64,000 nt of DNA. It comes from Pseudomonadota bacterium (GTDB lineage Bacteria > Desulfobacterota > Desulfobacteria > Desulfobacterales > JAHIVH01). The notes under the pieces were generated by a model. That model saw only the letters and a program-made list of their open reading frames with translations, searched no databases and was not told the DNA's origin. Location: assembly GCA_018816735.1 (NCBI GenBank), contig JAHIVH010000060.1, positions 24,470-88,469 of the forward strand, read 5' to 3'. Below are positions 1 through 10,962 of this stretch, piece by piece. Position numbers and translations under genes: made by a program. The stretch's first letter is position 1; each line of letters begins with the position of its first letter.

Positions 1-8
1 CCAAGGCA

Positions 9-2627
9 TTGCATCAGATGCAGGGTGAAGAGATCATAAAGGAAATCAAGGTATCGGGAATCCGGGGCCGTGGCGGTGGCGGATTCCCTACGGGTTTGAA
101 ATGGGAATTTGCGTCCCGTTCCCGAAGCGACATTAAATATGTGCTGTGTAATGCCGACGAAGGAGACCCGGGCGCTTTCATGGACCGTTGTGTGCTGGAG
201 TCCGATCCCCATGCGGTTCTTGAAGGCATGATCATTGCCGCCAGGGCGATCAATTCCCATCACGGTTACATCTATTGCCGGGCCGAATATCCCCTTGCTG
301 TCCGGATGTTGAATCTGGCCATCGCTCAGGCAAGGGAATACGGTCTGCTCGGTAAAGATATTCTCTCTTCCGGATTTGATTTTGATATCGAAGTATATCG
401 CGGAGCCGGTGCTTTCGTATGCGGTGAAGAAACAGCCTTGATGACATCCATTGAAGGCAAACGGGGCACTCCCCGGCCAAGGCCTCCTTTTCCGGCCATT
501 CAGGGCTTATGGAAAAAGCCGACCATTTTAAACAACGTTGAGACTCTGGCCAATATTCCCCAGATCATTTTAAATGGTGGCAAGTGGTATGCTGCCGCTG
601 GTTTTAAAAACAGCCGCGGGACAAAAGTGTTTGCCCTGACCGGAGATGTGCGGAATGTCGGGCTTGTGGAAGTCCCCATGGGTATTTCCATAGGAAGCAT
701 CATTTATGATGTGGGCGGAGGTATTCCGGGAGGAAAGACGTTCAAGGCGGTTCAGCTGGGCGGTCCCTCTGGCGGGTGTATCCCGGTGACGCATCTGAAT
801 GCTTCCGTCGATTATGAAACCATCGTTCGTCTGGGCGCCATTGTGGGGTCCGGCGGAATGATCGTGATGGATGAGGACAAATGCGTGGTGGACGTGGCCC
901 GCTTTTTCATGGAATTCTGTCGGGATGAATCCTGCGGCAAATGCACGCCCTGTCGGGTGGGTACTGAAAAAATGCTGGAAATTCTGACGCGCATTTGCGA
1001 GAACCAGGGCAGGGAAGGCGATATCGAAACCCTTGAAAAATGGGCAGACATCATGAAAAATACCGCTCTGTGCGGATTGGGGCAGACTGCTCCCAACCCG
1101 GTGCTCTCCACTTTGCGTTATTTCAGACATGAATATGAAATGCATATCAGGGATCGTCGCTGTCCCGCAGTTGTCTGCGCTTCATTTTTCAAGTCTCCCT
1201 GCCAGCATGCCTGTCCCATCGGCATGGATATCCCTTCATACATCGCCCTCCTCAAGGCTGGCCGGATATCCGATGCCTATCAGGTCCTGTTACGAACCAA
1301 TCCGTTTCCCGGTATCTGCGGACGAATCTGCGATCACAAATGCGAATTGAAATGCCGCAGATCGACACTGGATGAACCGGTTCATATTAAATACCTGAAA
1401 AGATATATTTCCGATCATGCCATGCGGCCATCTGTAAAGCGTGCCAGCATGGATCGCCGGGAGAAAATAGCTGTGATCGGTGCAGGTCCCGCAGGGCTGA
1501 CCGCTGCAAGGGATCTTGCCTTGAGAGGATATCGTGTGACCGTCTATGAAGAACTGCCGGAAGCAGGCGGAATGCTTCGGTGGGGAGTTCCTGCATATAG
1601 GCTGCCCCGGGATATCTTAACGCGTGAGATTCAGGACATTCTGGATTTGGGAATCGAACTGAAATGCCGGGCGCGAGTGGGGCGTGATATCTCATGGGAT
1701 ACGGTCAGAAATCAATACGATGCCATATATATTGCCATTGGTGCGCAAAAAAGCATTAAAGCGAATATTGAAGGAGATGGCCTGATGGGGGTCACAAGTG
1801 CGGTTGAATTCCTGCGAGAGATCAACCTGGGAGGGAATCCCTTTATCGGCAAACACATGGCAGTCATTGGCGGAGGGAATTCAGCCATTGATGCGGCCCA
1901 GTGTGCCCTGCGGCTTGGGGCACCGGACGTAACCATCATGTACCGCCGGACACGGCAGGAAATGCCTGCACTTCCCGAGGAGATTCTTGCGGCGGAAAAA
2001 GAAGGTGTAAAAATCAAATTTTTGCTTTCACCGGTCAGACTCCATGGCGAAAATGGCCATGTGAAACAGCTCATTTGCCAACAAATGACTCTGGGAGAGT
2101 TTGACAGCAGCGGAAGGAGAAAACCGGTTCCCTGTCTGGGCAGCACAGTGGCTATGGCAGTGGATCAGGTCATTCTGGCGGTCGGTCAGACACTGGAGGA
2201 TTCATTTGACTTGCAAAAAAACGGTATCGACCTGGATAAAAACGGTTGGATTGTCATTGAAAAGGGCCTCAAGACACAAACGTCCATCCCCATGGTGTTT
2301 GCCGGAGGCGATGCGGTGACCGGTCCGGATACGGTAGCAGGTGCGATTGCCTCAGGCCGCCATGCTGCCAGAGAAATTGATGCTGCCATTTGCAACAAAA
2401 ATGGAGAATCTCCGCATGTTGATGACAGAAAAAGACCTTCGGAATATCCGTTCACCATTCCACAGGAAATTAAAGAAGAAATTCGTGAACTGAAGCGGTC
2501 TGCCATGCCTGAAATAGCCGCAGCTGAACGAATCAGCGGTTTCAGGGAAGTTGAAACAGGTTTTACGGCAGAAATGGCCCGCCGTGAAGCCGGTCGCTGC
2601 CTGCGTTGTGATATTGAAGCGGAATGA
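9..2627 (+). CDS. NuoF/HoxF-like NADH-binding diaphorase subunit fused to a GltD/NfnB-like FAD-NAD(P) oxidoreductase domain (5' end probably cut by the window edge)
   Basis: N-terminal [13 protein letters not shown] and [13 protein letters not shown] (NuoF FMN/NAD motifs), [13 protein letters not shown] (Fe-S). Then a GltD-type CxxxCP...[10 protein letters not shown] iron-sulfur segment, [26 protein letters not shown] (FAD) and [13 protein letters not shown] (NAD(P)). The upstream thioredoxin-like part is not in the window. Confidence 0.88.
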   Translation: MHQMQGEEIIKEIKVSGIRGRGGGGFPTGLKWEFASRSRSDIKYVLCNADEGDPGAFMDRCVLESDPHAVLEGMIIAARAINSHHGYIYCRAEYPLAVRMLNLAIAQAREYGLLGKDILSSGFDFDIEVYRGAGAFVCGEETALMTSIEGKRGTPRPRPPFPAIQGLWKKPTILNNVETLANIPQIILNGGKWYAAAGFKNSRGTKVFALTGDVRNVGLVEVPMGISIGSIIYDVGGGIPGGKTFKAVQLGGPSGGCIPVTHLNASVDYETIVRLGAIVGSGGMIVMDEDKCVVDVARFFMEFCRDESCGKCTPCRVGTEKMLEILTRICENQGREGDIETLEKWADIMKNTALCGLGQTAPNPVLSTLRYFRHEYEMHIRDRRCPAVVCASFFKSPCQHACPIGMDIPSYIALLKAGRISDAYQVLLRTNPFPGICGRICDHKCELKCRRSTLDEPVHIKYLKRYISDHAMRPSVKRASMDRREKIAVIGAGPAGLTAARDLALRGYRVTVYEELPEAGGMLRWGVPAYRLPRDILTREIQDILDLGIELKCRARVGRDISWDTVRNQYDAIYIAIGAQKSIKANIEGDGLMGVTSAVEFLREINLGGNPFIGKHMAVIGGGNSAIDAAQCALRLGAPDVTIMYRRTRQEMPALPEEILAAEKEGVKIKFLLSPVRLHGENGHVKQLICQQMTLGEFDSSGRRKPVPCLGSTVAMAVDQVILAVGQTLEDSFDLQKNGIDLDKNGWIVIEKGLKTQTSIPMVFAGGDAVTGPDTVAGAIASGRHAAREIDAAICNKNGESPHVDDRKRPSEYPFTIPQEIKEEIRELKRSAMPEIAAAERISGFREVETGFTAEMARREAGRCLRCDIEAE

Positions 2628-2699
2628 TCAAGGCCGGGATACGGATTCGATTTTAAAAACATCACCATTTCAAAGAACCCTGAAGGGGAGAAATGAGAT

Positions 2700-4754
2700 A
2701 TGGAAAATACGTCAACACCCGTCAACATTACCATTAATGGCAGGGAACTGAAAGTTGACGAAGGAACCAGCATTCTGCAGGCTGCCCGGCAACATGGCAT
2801 CTATATACCAACTTTGTGCCATCATGAGGCCTTATCGGATTATGGCGGCTGCCGGTTGTGTGTCGTGGAGATAGATGGCGCGCCAAAACTTTCTGCCAGT
2901 TGTGTGACGCCGGTCAGAAGCGGGATGACGGTTGTCACCGAGAATGAACGGATTACGGAGAGTCGTCGCACCATAGTAGAATTCCTGTTTGCAGAAAGAA
3001 ATCATAACTGCATGTTCTGTCCCCGAAGTGGAAACTGTGAACTTCAACGTCTGGCCTATGAATTAAAGATGGATCACCTGACGGTCTCATTTTCTTATAA
3101 AAAATTTCCTTCGGATATAACAAGCCCTTATATGGCAATGGATCATAACCGTTGCATTTTGTGTGGGCGCTGTGTGCGCGCCTGCACGGAAATCGCGGGC
3201 AGTCATGTTTTGGCATTTCACCATCGCGGGCCCAAGACCATGATTGGCATGGACCTTCAGGAAGAACGGTCACACTCAACCTGCCTGAATTGTGGTGTGT
3301 GTCTTCAGGTTTGTCCTACCGGAGCTATTTATAATCGTTTACGGTCCCATTATTTTGTGAAAGGGCGAGAGCATGTGTGTGAAAAAATTACAACCTTTTG
3401 TCCCTTGTGCGGCCTGATGTGTCCCACAGACCTTTTAATCAGTAACAATCAGTTGATTCAAGTCGATGGCCATCTTTCAAGAGCCAATGGTCAGCCGAAT
3501 CAGGGACAGCTCTGCTGTAAGGGCCGATTCCAGGTCTTCCGGTCTCCAGCTGGCCGCCTGCTTCACCCTCTGGTTCGGAAGGAAGACGGTGACTGGGTTG
3601 TGGCAAACTGGCAGGAGGCCCTGTTCCTGACAGTTGAAAAGATGAAAGCCATTCAAGTTCAGAAAGGGGAAAAAGCCCTATTCGGACTGGCCTCCCCCAT
3701 GCTGCCCATGGAAGAGCTGATCCTGTTCAGGGAATTGATGGAAAAGGGATTAAACGCAGGCTATTTGGACACATTTGACGGTCAGCATTTCAGAAACCTG
3801 AAAGGCACCTTCTATGGTGGTGCCATACCCATCCGGGAGACTTCATGGAAACAGGTCGGCAAAAGCGATTTTATACTGATAGCAGGCGGGAATCCCGAAA
3901 CGTCCCAGCCACTGCTTCAGTCGATCTTTCGCAGGCGATTCATGGAAACAGAACTGCGGACCGGATTGATCAGTTCACTGGATGATGTTCCCTCATTTGT
4001 AACAGATTTTATCCATGTGCCATCAAATCATCTGGCTGAATTGCTGAGAGCATTATTGGCGGAGGTTGACCATTTGTGCAAAAAGGAAAAACAAGCCGGA
4101 AAGACCATCGGCAGCTCCGGAAGTTTTCCACTACTTGCCGGAATGGGTATTTCCAGAGACGCAAAAAGTGCATTCACATCCATTGCCCGATCCATTGCAG
4201 AAGCGGAGAATCCACTCGTTATCGTTGATACAAGCCTGACCGGCATGGCTGATTCCAATAGCCTGAATGGGGTTATCGATCTGGCCAGACGAATAACCCC
4301 GTCTTCAAAATCAGAGCCAAACCTGTTGATTTTGAAACCGGAAGGCAATAGCGCCGGGGCATGGAAAACAGGAATGGTCGCACAAAAAGTTCCGGATCAG
4401 GCGGACTGTTTGAAAGGGGGGCTACTATTGATGGGTGATGAATCCAGCATGGGAGAAGATATTCTGGCAAGGATTCATGCGGCTGAATTCCTCGCAGTGA
4501 TCACACCGTATGCTCATAAATTCCTGATGGACCGTGCCCATGTTCTGATTCCAAAGCCCACATGGCTGGAAGCAGACGGAACCTACATGTCCCTGGATGG
4601 TTTGGAACAGCTTTTTCGGAAGAAAACAATAGCGCCGCCTGAAGGCGTATGGGCTACACGGGAAATTTTATCGGCCATGGGAGAACAAATTGATTTAAAA
4701 GTCAGTTCAAAACAGGAGGGCCTTTTCAAAAAAAGGTCTGACCCTTTAGTATAA
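2700..4754 (+). CDS. NuoG/HoxU-like multi-FeS subunit with a C-terminal molybdopterin-oxidoreductase-like domain
   Basis: 2Fe-2S N-terminus (CHHEALSDYGGCRLCVVEI), CMFCPRSGNCELQ, CILCGRCVRAC, CLNCGVCLQVCPTGAI, then CPLCGLMCPTDL...CCKGRF as in formate dehydrogenase/NuoG chains. RBS gaaggggag upstream. Confidence 0.85.
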   Translation: MENTSTPVNITINGRELKVDEGTSILQAARQHGIYIPTLCHHEALSDYGGCRLCVVEIDGAPKLSASCVTPVRSGMTVVTENERITESRRTIVEFLFAERNHNCMFCPRSGNCELQRLAYELKMDHLTVSFSYKKFPSDITSPYMAMDHNRCILCGRCVRACTEIAGSHVLAFHHRGPKTMIGMDLQEERSHSTCLNCGVCLQVCPTGAIYNRLRSHYFVKGREHVCEKITTFCPLCGLMCPTDLLISNNQLIQVDGHLSRANGQPNQGQLCCKGRFQVFRSPAGRLLHPLVRKEDGDWVVANWQEALFLTVEKMKAIQVQKGEKALFGLASPMLPMEELILFRELMEKGLNAGYLDTFDGQHFRNLKGTFYGGAIPIRETSWKQVGKSDFILIAGGNPETSQPLLQSIFRRRFMETELRTGLISSLDDVPSFVTDFIHVPSNHLAELLRALLAEVDHLCKKEKQAGKTIGSSGSFPLLAGMGISRDAKSAFTSIARSIAEAENPLVIVDTSLTGMADSNSLNGVIDLARRITPSSKSEPNLLILKPEGNSAGAWKTGMVAQKVPDQADCLKGGLLLMGDESSMGEDILARIHAAEFLAVITPYAHKFLMDRAHVLIPKPTWLEADGTYMSLDGLEQLFRKKTIAPPEGVWATREILSAMGEQIDLKVSSKQEGLFKKRSDPLV

Positions 4755-4813
4755 AATCAATGATAACGTCTCAGGGGGAAAGAGAATATCTGCTCTGAAT
4801 CGGGAGAACACAT

Positions 4814-5356
4814 ATGGGAAAACCGAAAATTGCCACGGTCTGGCTGGAAGGATGCGCCGGCTGTCACATGTCCTTCCTGGATCTGGACGAAGTTCTGATT
4901 GATATCCTTCACCAGGTGGAACTGACAGTTTCGCCGGTTACAGACTATAAGGATTATTGTTTTCCAAAAGTGGATCTGGGAATTATCGAAGGGGGTATCG
5001 GCAATGAAGAACAGCTCGAAATCGTCCGCCATCTCCGGCGTCAGGCTAAAATTATCATGACCTGGGGAGATTGTGCGGTATTTGGCGGCATTAATACCTT
5101 GCGTAACTGGATCCCCAAAACAGAAGTGCTTGAGCGGGGGTATGTGACATCCGAAAGTACGGTTAACGGCGTTGTTCCCATTCATGCTGAAATTCCACGT
5201 CTTCTGGATCAGGTGATTGCGGTCAACCATGTGATTGCGGTGGATGTGTACATTCCCGGTTGCCCGCCTGACCCGGAAGTGATCGCCTATAGTCTTACGG
5301 AAATTTTAAACGGCAGATTACCGGTTCTTCCAGGCGAGATGATCCATTTTGATTGA
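4814..5356 (+). CDS. hoxY: NAD(P)-linked [NiFe] hydrogenase small subunit (HoxY-like)
   Basis: WLEGCAGCHMSFLDLDE, GDCAVFGG and PGCPPDPEVI are the Fe-S ligands of group 3 small subunits. Directly upstream of the large subunit. Confidence 0.9.
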   Translation: MGKPKIATVWLEGCAGCHMSFLDLDEVLIDILHQVELTVSPVTDYKDYCFPKVDLGIIEGGIGNEEQLEIVRHLRRQAKIIMTWGDCAVFGGINTLRNWIPKTEVLERGYVTSESTVNGVVPIHAEIPRLLDQVIAVNHVIAVDVYIPGCPPDPEVIAYSLTEILNGRLPVLPGEMIHFD

Positions 5357-5368
5357 GGAGACGAATCC

Positions 5369-6799
5369 ATGAGCACGGACCAACACATCGTCATCAATCC
5401 TGTCAGCCGGTTGGAAGGCCATGGAAAAGTGATCATTCATCTGGATAAGGATGGCCAGGCTATTGATGCGCAATTCCATGTCACTCAATTCCGGGGTTAT
5501 GAACGGTTTTGTGAGGGGCGTCCTTTTGAGGAAATGCCCATCATTACCCAGCGGATCTGCGGCATTTGTCCGGTCAGCCACCAGCTGGCATCGGCCAAAG
5601 CCTGTGATGATATCCTTGACATAGACATACCGGAAACGGCCAGAATTCTCAGGATACTGCTGCACATGGGGCAGTATATTCAATCCCATGCCCTGCACTT
5701 CTTTCATCTGGCGAGTCCTGATCTTCTGCTGGGCTGGGACGAGGACCCAGGCACCCGGAATGTGGTTGGTGTCATTCAGAAAATGCCGGAGGTGGTCCGG
5801 AAAGGAATCCGGTTAAGAAAGTTCGGCCAGGAGATAATTTCAGCTTTGGGGGGAAAAAGGATTCATCCGGTCTACGCCATACCCGGCGGTGTTATCAACC
5901 CCCTTTCCGAAACAGATCGGGACCGGCTCATAAGAGGTTTTCCGGAAGCCTATGCGACCTGCCAAATGGCTTTGGAACTGATTCGGGACTGGACATTGAA
6001 AAATGAATCGGAAGTCAGATGTTTTGCCAATTTTTCGTCCCATTATGCCGGCCTGGTGGATGAAACCGGCACATCCGACCTCTACCAGGGAAAAATGCGC
6101 CTCCGGGGACATGATGGCGAAATTGTCGCGGAGTTCGATCCCGCAGATTATCTGGGTTTTATTGGTGAACATGTTGAGCCCTGGTCGTATCTGAAATTTC
6201 CTTTTTATAAGCCGGAAGGATACCTGGGAGGATGTTATCGGGTAGGTCCCCTGGGACGGCTTAATGCAGCGGATCGCCTGAGCACGCCAAAAGCCGATGC
6301 CGCCTTCAGGGATTGCACGCAGCTGGCCGATCAGAAGTTAAAAGGAGGTTCCCTCCTCTATCATTACACACGTATGATCGAGCTTCTGAACTGCCTGGAA
6401 AAAGCTGAAGAACTTCTCACAGAAAATGAGGTCTGCGGACGGTACATCCGGATAACCGGAACGCCAAAAAAAGAGGAGGGGATCGGTGTCATCGAGGCGC
6501 CCAGAGGGACATTGATCCATCATTATCAGGTGGACAGGTACGGCGCCATCCGGAAAGTCAATCTGATCGTTGCCACAGGCCACAACAATATTGCCATGAA
6601 TCGTTCCATAGCCCTTGTTGCAAAAGAATATATCAAAGGCGGCCAGATCCGGGAAGGACTGCTCAATCGGGTGGAAGGCGCAATCAGGTGCTATGATCCC
6701 TGCCTCTCCTGTTCGACCCACGCTGTTGGCCGGATGGCTTTGCTGATCAAAATCCTCGACCACGATGGTCAACAGGTTCGGGAACTGAAACGGGAGTGA
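5369..6799 (+). CDS. hoxH: NAD(P)-linked [NiFe] hydrogenase large subunit (HoxH-like)
   Basis: [14 protein letters not shown] (L1) and [14 protein letters not shown] (L2) Ni-Fe ligand motifs. The C-terminal extension after the His is consistent with maturation cleavage. Confidence 0.92.
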   Translation: MSTDQHIVINPVSRLEGHGKVIIHLDKDGQAIDAQFHVTQFRGYERFCEGRPFEEMPIITQRICGICPVSHQLASAKACDDILDIDIPETARILRILLHMGQYIQSHALHFFHLASPDLLLGWDEDPGTRNVVGVIQKMPEVVRKGIRLRKFGQEIISALGGKRIHPVYAIPGGVINPLSETDRDRLIRGFPEAYATCQMALELIRDWTLKNESEVRCFANFSSHYAGLVDETGTSDLYQGKMRLRGHDGEIVAEFDPADYLGFIGEHVEPWSYLKFPFYKPEGYLGGCYRVGPLGRLNAADRLSTPKADAAFRDCTQLADQKLKGGSLLYHYTRMIELLNCLEKAEELLTENEVCGRYIRITGTPKKEEGIGVIEAPRGTLIHHYQVDRYGAIRKVNLIVATGHNNIAMNRSIALVAKEYIKGGQIREGLLNRVEGAIRCYDPCLSCSTHAVGRMALLIKILDHDGQQVRELKRE

Positions 6800-6802
6800 T
6801 GC

Positions 6803-7339
6803 ATGCATGGTAAATGGGCGATGCAGAGAAGAATCTGGATAATCGGGTACGGCAACAAGGAGAGATGTGATGATGGGGCAGGGCCTGTTGTCGCGGAACG
6901 ATTGCAGTTCATGTTTCGTAACCGGCCGGAAATCATAATTCGGAGCGTGCATCAACTTGATCCAGTTCTGGTCGATGATACGAATCCGCCGGAAGACGTC
7001 ATTCTCATCGATGCCACGCTCGATCAGCAGGTCAATGGATTACGGGTTCAGATGCTCATGCCGGAAAAAATCCCGTTGCCGTTTTCTCTGCATCACCTTC
7101 CGCCGGGTTTGTTTTTAGAGCTGCTGGGGCAGTACCATGGATATTACCCCTCTGCCTGGCTGGTAACGATTCAGGGAAACGATTTTGGATTCGGCACAGG
7201 CCTGACCGGGGAGACGGAAAAAAGAGCGCTCAGGGCTGTCAAGGTGATTGCCGGTCTTGCTGTGATGAAAGTTATTGACAGCCCGAAAGACATTAAAGGA
7301 CAATCCCTGTCAGCCAAAGGAGTCAAATATGAAAAATAA
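6803..7339 (+). CDS. hoxW: hydrogenase maturation endopeptidase (HoxW/HyaD family)
   Basis: WIIGYGNKERCDDGAGPVVAERL motif. Immediately follows the large subunit. Confidence 0.8.
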   Translation: MHGKWAMQRRIWIIGYGNKERCDDGAGPVVAERLQFMFRNRPEIIIRSVHQLDPVLVDDTNPPEDVILIDATLDQQVNGLRVQMLMPEKIPLPFSLHHLPPGLFLELLGQYHGYYPSAWLVTIQGNDFGFGTGLTGETEKRALRAVKVIAGLAVMKVIDSPKDIKGQSLSAKGVKYEK

Positions 7340-7757
7340 AGCTGATATACTTATTATCGATGACGATAGAGATCTGGTCAATTCCATGAAGATCATTCTT
7401 GAAAGCAGGGCCCTGAATGTTCGCACTGCTGGTGACGGCAAAGCAGGTTATGAAAGTATCCGGAATAAAACGCCGGATCTGATCATTCTGGATGTCATGA
7501 TGGCAACGGATACGGAAGGATTTGATCTGGCGTATAAATTGCGGCGGGAGTCTGTCTATCAGGATATTCCGATCCTGATGGTGACTTCGTTTCCAAAGCA
7601 CATGGCCGAACAAGGGCCTGAAAAGTTTCAGCATATTATGGGTGAAAACTGGCCGGTAACCCAATTTCTGGAGAAACCGATCGATCCGGATGACTTATTG
7701 AGTGCCGTAATGAATCTGCTGTCAGAAGCTGATGGGCATGATCCGGGTTTTTTTTAG
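7329..7757 (+). CDS. single-domain response regulator (receiver)
   Basis: ILIIDDDRDL, DLIILDVMM, and EKPIDPDDLL near the C-terminus. ATG at 7329, overlapping the protease 3' end. Confidence 0.88.
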   Translation: MKNKADILIIDDDRDLVNSMKIILESRALNVRTAGDGKAGYESIRNKTPDLIILDVMMATDTEGFDLAYKLRRESVYQDIPILMVTSFPKHMAEQGPEKFQHIMGENWPVTQFLEKPIDPDDLLSAVMNLLSEADGHDPGFF

Positions 7758-7774
7758 AAAGGAGAGCCCTTGCG

Positions 7775-9613
7775 ATGCAGCTGGGATATGAACTCATTAA
7801 AAACCAGTTCTTTTTCCGAAAAGAGCTGATTGAACGCGTGGGATGGTTCATTCGCCTGAGATGGATGGTTGTCTGTGTTGGTTTGACAGGCAGTGTTGCC
7901 GGCAGTCTGGTCTGGCCTCCTTTTCCATTTCAATGCTTTCTTGCTATCTTCCTGTTTATCACTGCCTATAATATTTCTTTCTATCTGTTCTATTTACGCT
8001 TGAACACGTCCCCTCCAAAAGATGAAAAGCCTTATGTGTTTTTCACCAATTTCCAGATCGGTTTTGATTTATTGGCATTGGGATTGATGATCCACTTTAC
8101 TGGAGGCATTCACAGTCCTTTTCTGTTTTTTATTATTCTTCACGTGATCATCGCGGGCATTTTGTTGTCTCCGCCCAGCTCTTTTATCTATGGCATGATC
8201 ATGCTCACCTATCTTGGCATTGAAATATTTTTTCAATATATGGCATTACTATCGCCGCAACCGGTGTTATTCCAGAGCATGCTATCGGCGCATGTGCCTG
8301 AAATGCCTCAAACCCTTTTTCTGTATCTTATTTACGCGGCCATCGTTTTTGCTACTGCTGCCCTAACAACCTCCATCAAGGTCAGTCTTCGAGTCAAGGG
8401 AAGAGAACTTCTTTCCGTTTCCAGATACCTGGATGCAAGCAACAAGAAACTCAATGCGCTTTATGACATGGTCAAGGCAATGGGAATGTGCACAGATCTT
8501 CAGGAACTGATGGATTCAGCCACCTGTCACAGTTCCGGCATCATGGGTGTCAAAGCCTGTGCTATCAAGCTTCTGGACGATCAGAAAAAAAAATTGCGTT
8601 TTGTATCCACATATGGCTTGAGTGGCGATTATATTGCGAAAAGTGAGATTGATGTTGAAAAAAGTGTAATAAACAGAAGGATTATTGAAGGACAGGTATA
8701 TGCTTCAGGCCGGCTTCAGGAAAAGGATCAGTTCCAATATCCCGAAGATATCCAGAAAGAAGGTATCGCTTCCATGGTCTGCCTGCCTCTTCGCGTGGAA
8801 AAAAGGATTTTTGGCGTATTCTGTTTATATAGTGGCGTTTTAGATGCTTTTGAAGAAGGTGATATTCGATTTTTTACGCTGATATCCGACCTGACTGCGC
8901 TTGCCATTGAAAATTTGAGAAGTGAACTGACCAAAACATGGTTTTTACAGAAAACGGCCCATCAGCTGAGAGCCCCATTGAATGCGGTTCAAAGCATGTT
9001 ACGAACGTTGCGTAAAGGATATCTGGGCGCTATCGATCCACCCAAGACAGATATTCTGATACGCTGCGAAAAAAGAATCGAGGCGCTTGATAATCTGATC
9101 AGCGATTTGCTGGAACTCAGTATCAGACGTGCCGGGATCGATCCCAAAAAATTTTATCCGGTAAATGTCGCCCAAATGGTTGATCGCCTGTTGCCCATGT
9201 ACCGGGCTCAGGCTGATGAAAAAGACGTGGAAATCGAATGTACGATTCAGGAGCCGCTTTCTGCCGTGATGGGTGATAACGCGCTCTTTGACGACCTGTT
9301 CGGCAATCTGATATCAAATGCCGTTAAATATACGCCCAAAGGAGGCCGCATCCGTATTGCCATTCGAACCGAAGACTCTGGCCAGATGTATTGGGAAATT
9401 CAGGATACAGGCATTGGTATCCCGGAAGAAGAGCGTTCTCATCTGTTTACCGAATTTTTCAGGGGGCAGAACGCCAGAGCCATTACCGAAGAAGGCACCG
9501 GCCTGGGACTGGTCATTGTCAGGGAGATTCTAAACCAACTGAACGGAACCATTCATATCACAAGTACGGTTGGAAAAGGCACTTGCATGATTCTTCGCAT
9601 GCCGTCTGTCTGA
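7775..9613 (+). CDS. membrane sensor histidine kinase with GAF domain
   Basis: Several N-terminal hydrophobic segments, a GAF-like middle, H-box KTAHQLRAPLNAV, and N/G boxes NLISNAVKYTPKGG, DTGIGIP, GTGLGLVI. Confidence 0.9.
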   Translation: MQLGYELIKNQFFFRKELIERVGWFIRLRWMVVCVGLTGSVAGSLVWPPFPFQCFLAIFLFITAYNISFYLFYLRLNTSPPKDEKPYVFFTNFQIGFDLLALGLMIHFTGGIHSPFLFFIILHVIIAGILLSPPSSFIYGMIMLTYLGIEIFFQYMALLSPQPVLFQSMLSAHVPEMPQTLFLYLIYAAIVFATAALTTSIKVSLRVKGRELLSVSRYLDASNKKLNALYDMVKAMGMCTDLQELMDSATCHSSGIMGVKACAIKLLDDQKKKLRFVSTYGLSGDYIAKSEIDVEKSVINRRIIEGQVYASGRLQEKDQFQYPEDIQKEGIASMVCLPLRVEKRIFGVFCLYSGVLDAFEEGDIRFFTLISDLTALAIENLRSELTKTWFLQKTAHQLRAPLNAVQSMLRTLRKGYLGAIDPPKTDILIRCEKRIEALDNLISDLLELSIRRAGIDPKKFYPVNVAQMVDRLLPMYRAQADEKDVEIECTIQEPLSAVMGDNALFDDLFGNLISNAVKYTPKGGRIRIAIRTEDSGQMYWEIQDTGIGIPEEERSHLFTEFFRGQNARAITEEGTGLGLVIVREILNQLNGTIHITSTVGKGTCMILRMPSV

Positions 9614-9799
9614 CTGCCGATAACGGAGGGATGCATAGGCTGAGGCAAGGTTCATTATTCAGGAGACCATCTGGTTGATAATAATTTTGAAAGTTTTGCC
9701 AAAAGCCATGACCTCTTCAGGTTTATAGTCGCCTGCAAGATAGGTGGATGGTTGATATCACACCTGTGGCCTTTAAATGCTGAGGCAGGTTAGTTGATC

Positions 9800-9858
9800 A
9801 AGCCGGTCTTTTCATTGGTCACAGCAGAGGATCATATGCTGAATGACCGGCTTTTTTT
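9800..9858. terminator. hairpin AAGCCGGTC...GACCGGCTT followed by T-run
   Basis: 9-bp inverted repeat 9800-9808 / 9845-9853 followed by T5. Overlaps the 3' end of the minus-strand nucleosidase gene. Confidence 0.5.
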
Positions 9859-10494
9859 AATTTCTGTTTTTGTTGAATGATTCCTGTCATGAAAATATTG
9901 GTCAGCAATCGTGTCTAATTGATGTTTGACAAGTTGTCTGTACTTTATTCTGTTTTTTAGCTGACGCCACAGATTCTTGACATTGATTTGAGGTGAAACG
10001 ATATCGCTGACGATTTTAAAAATGATAACCGGAATCTGATACGTCATGGCCATCTCGCCTATTGCAAATGACTCCATATCTACTGCTAAAGTGTCTTGAC
10101 AAAGATTTTTCCTGGATAACACAGGAAAATCAAAAGTCCGGATCTTTCCCACGTGATATTTGCTTCCTTGAAAAATATCCTTGAGTTTGTCCATATAAAT
10201 ATTTTCAAGTTGAATTTCCCGGTTTTTATAACTCAATCGATTTGCGATAACAAGGTCACCTATTTTGAGTTCATCTTGTGTTGAACCGCAAAACCCCAGG
10301 TTGATCAAATAGTCAGGAAAGAAAGTTTCTGGGTCCCTGCATAGATGTTTTATCGCTTCCCCTGCTTTTTTAGGGCCAATCCCGGAAATGATCAGCTTTA
10401 TCAAATTATCATTAAGCTGGTGGACCATGGCAGTGTCTTGAAAGAGAAACGGGATTTCTTTACGTTGAGCAATGATAAAACCGATTTTTGGCAT
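9832..10494 (-). CDS. nucleoside phosphorylase / MTA-SAH-nucleosidase-like protein
   Basis: IISGIGPKKAGEA, LINLGFCGS and AVDMESFAIGEMA match the PNP_UDP family pattern. Confidence 0.75.
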   Translation of the reverse strand: MPKIGFIIAQRKEIPFLFQDTAMVHQLNDNLIKLIISGIGPKKAGEAIKHLCRDPETFFPDYLINLGFCGSTQDELKIGDLVIANRLSYKNREIQLENIYMDKLKDIFQGSKYHVGKIRTFDFPVLSRKNLCQDTLAVDMESFAIGEMAMTYQIPVIIFKIVSDIVSPQINVKNLWRQLKNRIKYRQLVKHQLDTIADQYFHDRNHSTKTEIKKSRSFSI

Positions 10495-10962
10495 TTTTTA
10501 TCCAATGTGAAATGGTATTTCCTGGATGAATAATTCCCTGTTATTATCCGAGACAGATGGTATTCATCCCCTAATTGCCTTTGCTGATAGCCAAACATTC
10601 ATAGTTTTTTTCTTTTAGAAATGCCTCGCTATAGCAGATGAAACACAATCATACAACTCGTTAATGTCCGATTTATTTGATCCTCCGGATTATCAATAGA
10701 TTTATTTAATATTGACACATCAATTTGTTCCTGACATATTTTGTCTTCAGTAAAGTAATTTTTGTTCATTATAAAACTCTTGAAATGGCGAAACTCCTTT
10801 TATATGCTTTCTGTTTTCTTTTCAAAAAAATTCAGTAAAGATGAATTTGATAAATGCCCAATTTGTTGGTATATTAACTGACCATGGCATAATATTGACA
10901 TATATAATATTATTTTACAGCAAGAGGAAACCTCATTGTTTTCATTTGGAAAAGGGGATGGG

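Noticed and set aside
2186-2800. Minus-strand 204-aa ORF over the hydrogenase diaphorase genes
   Set aside because: Spans the junction of two confident plus-strand genes and has no recognisable domain.
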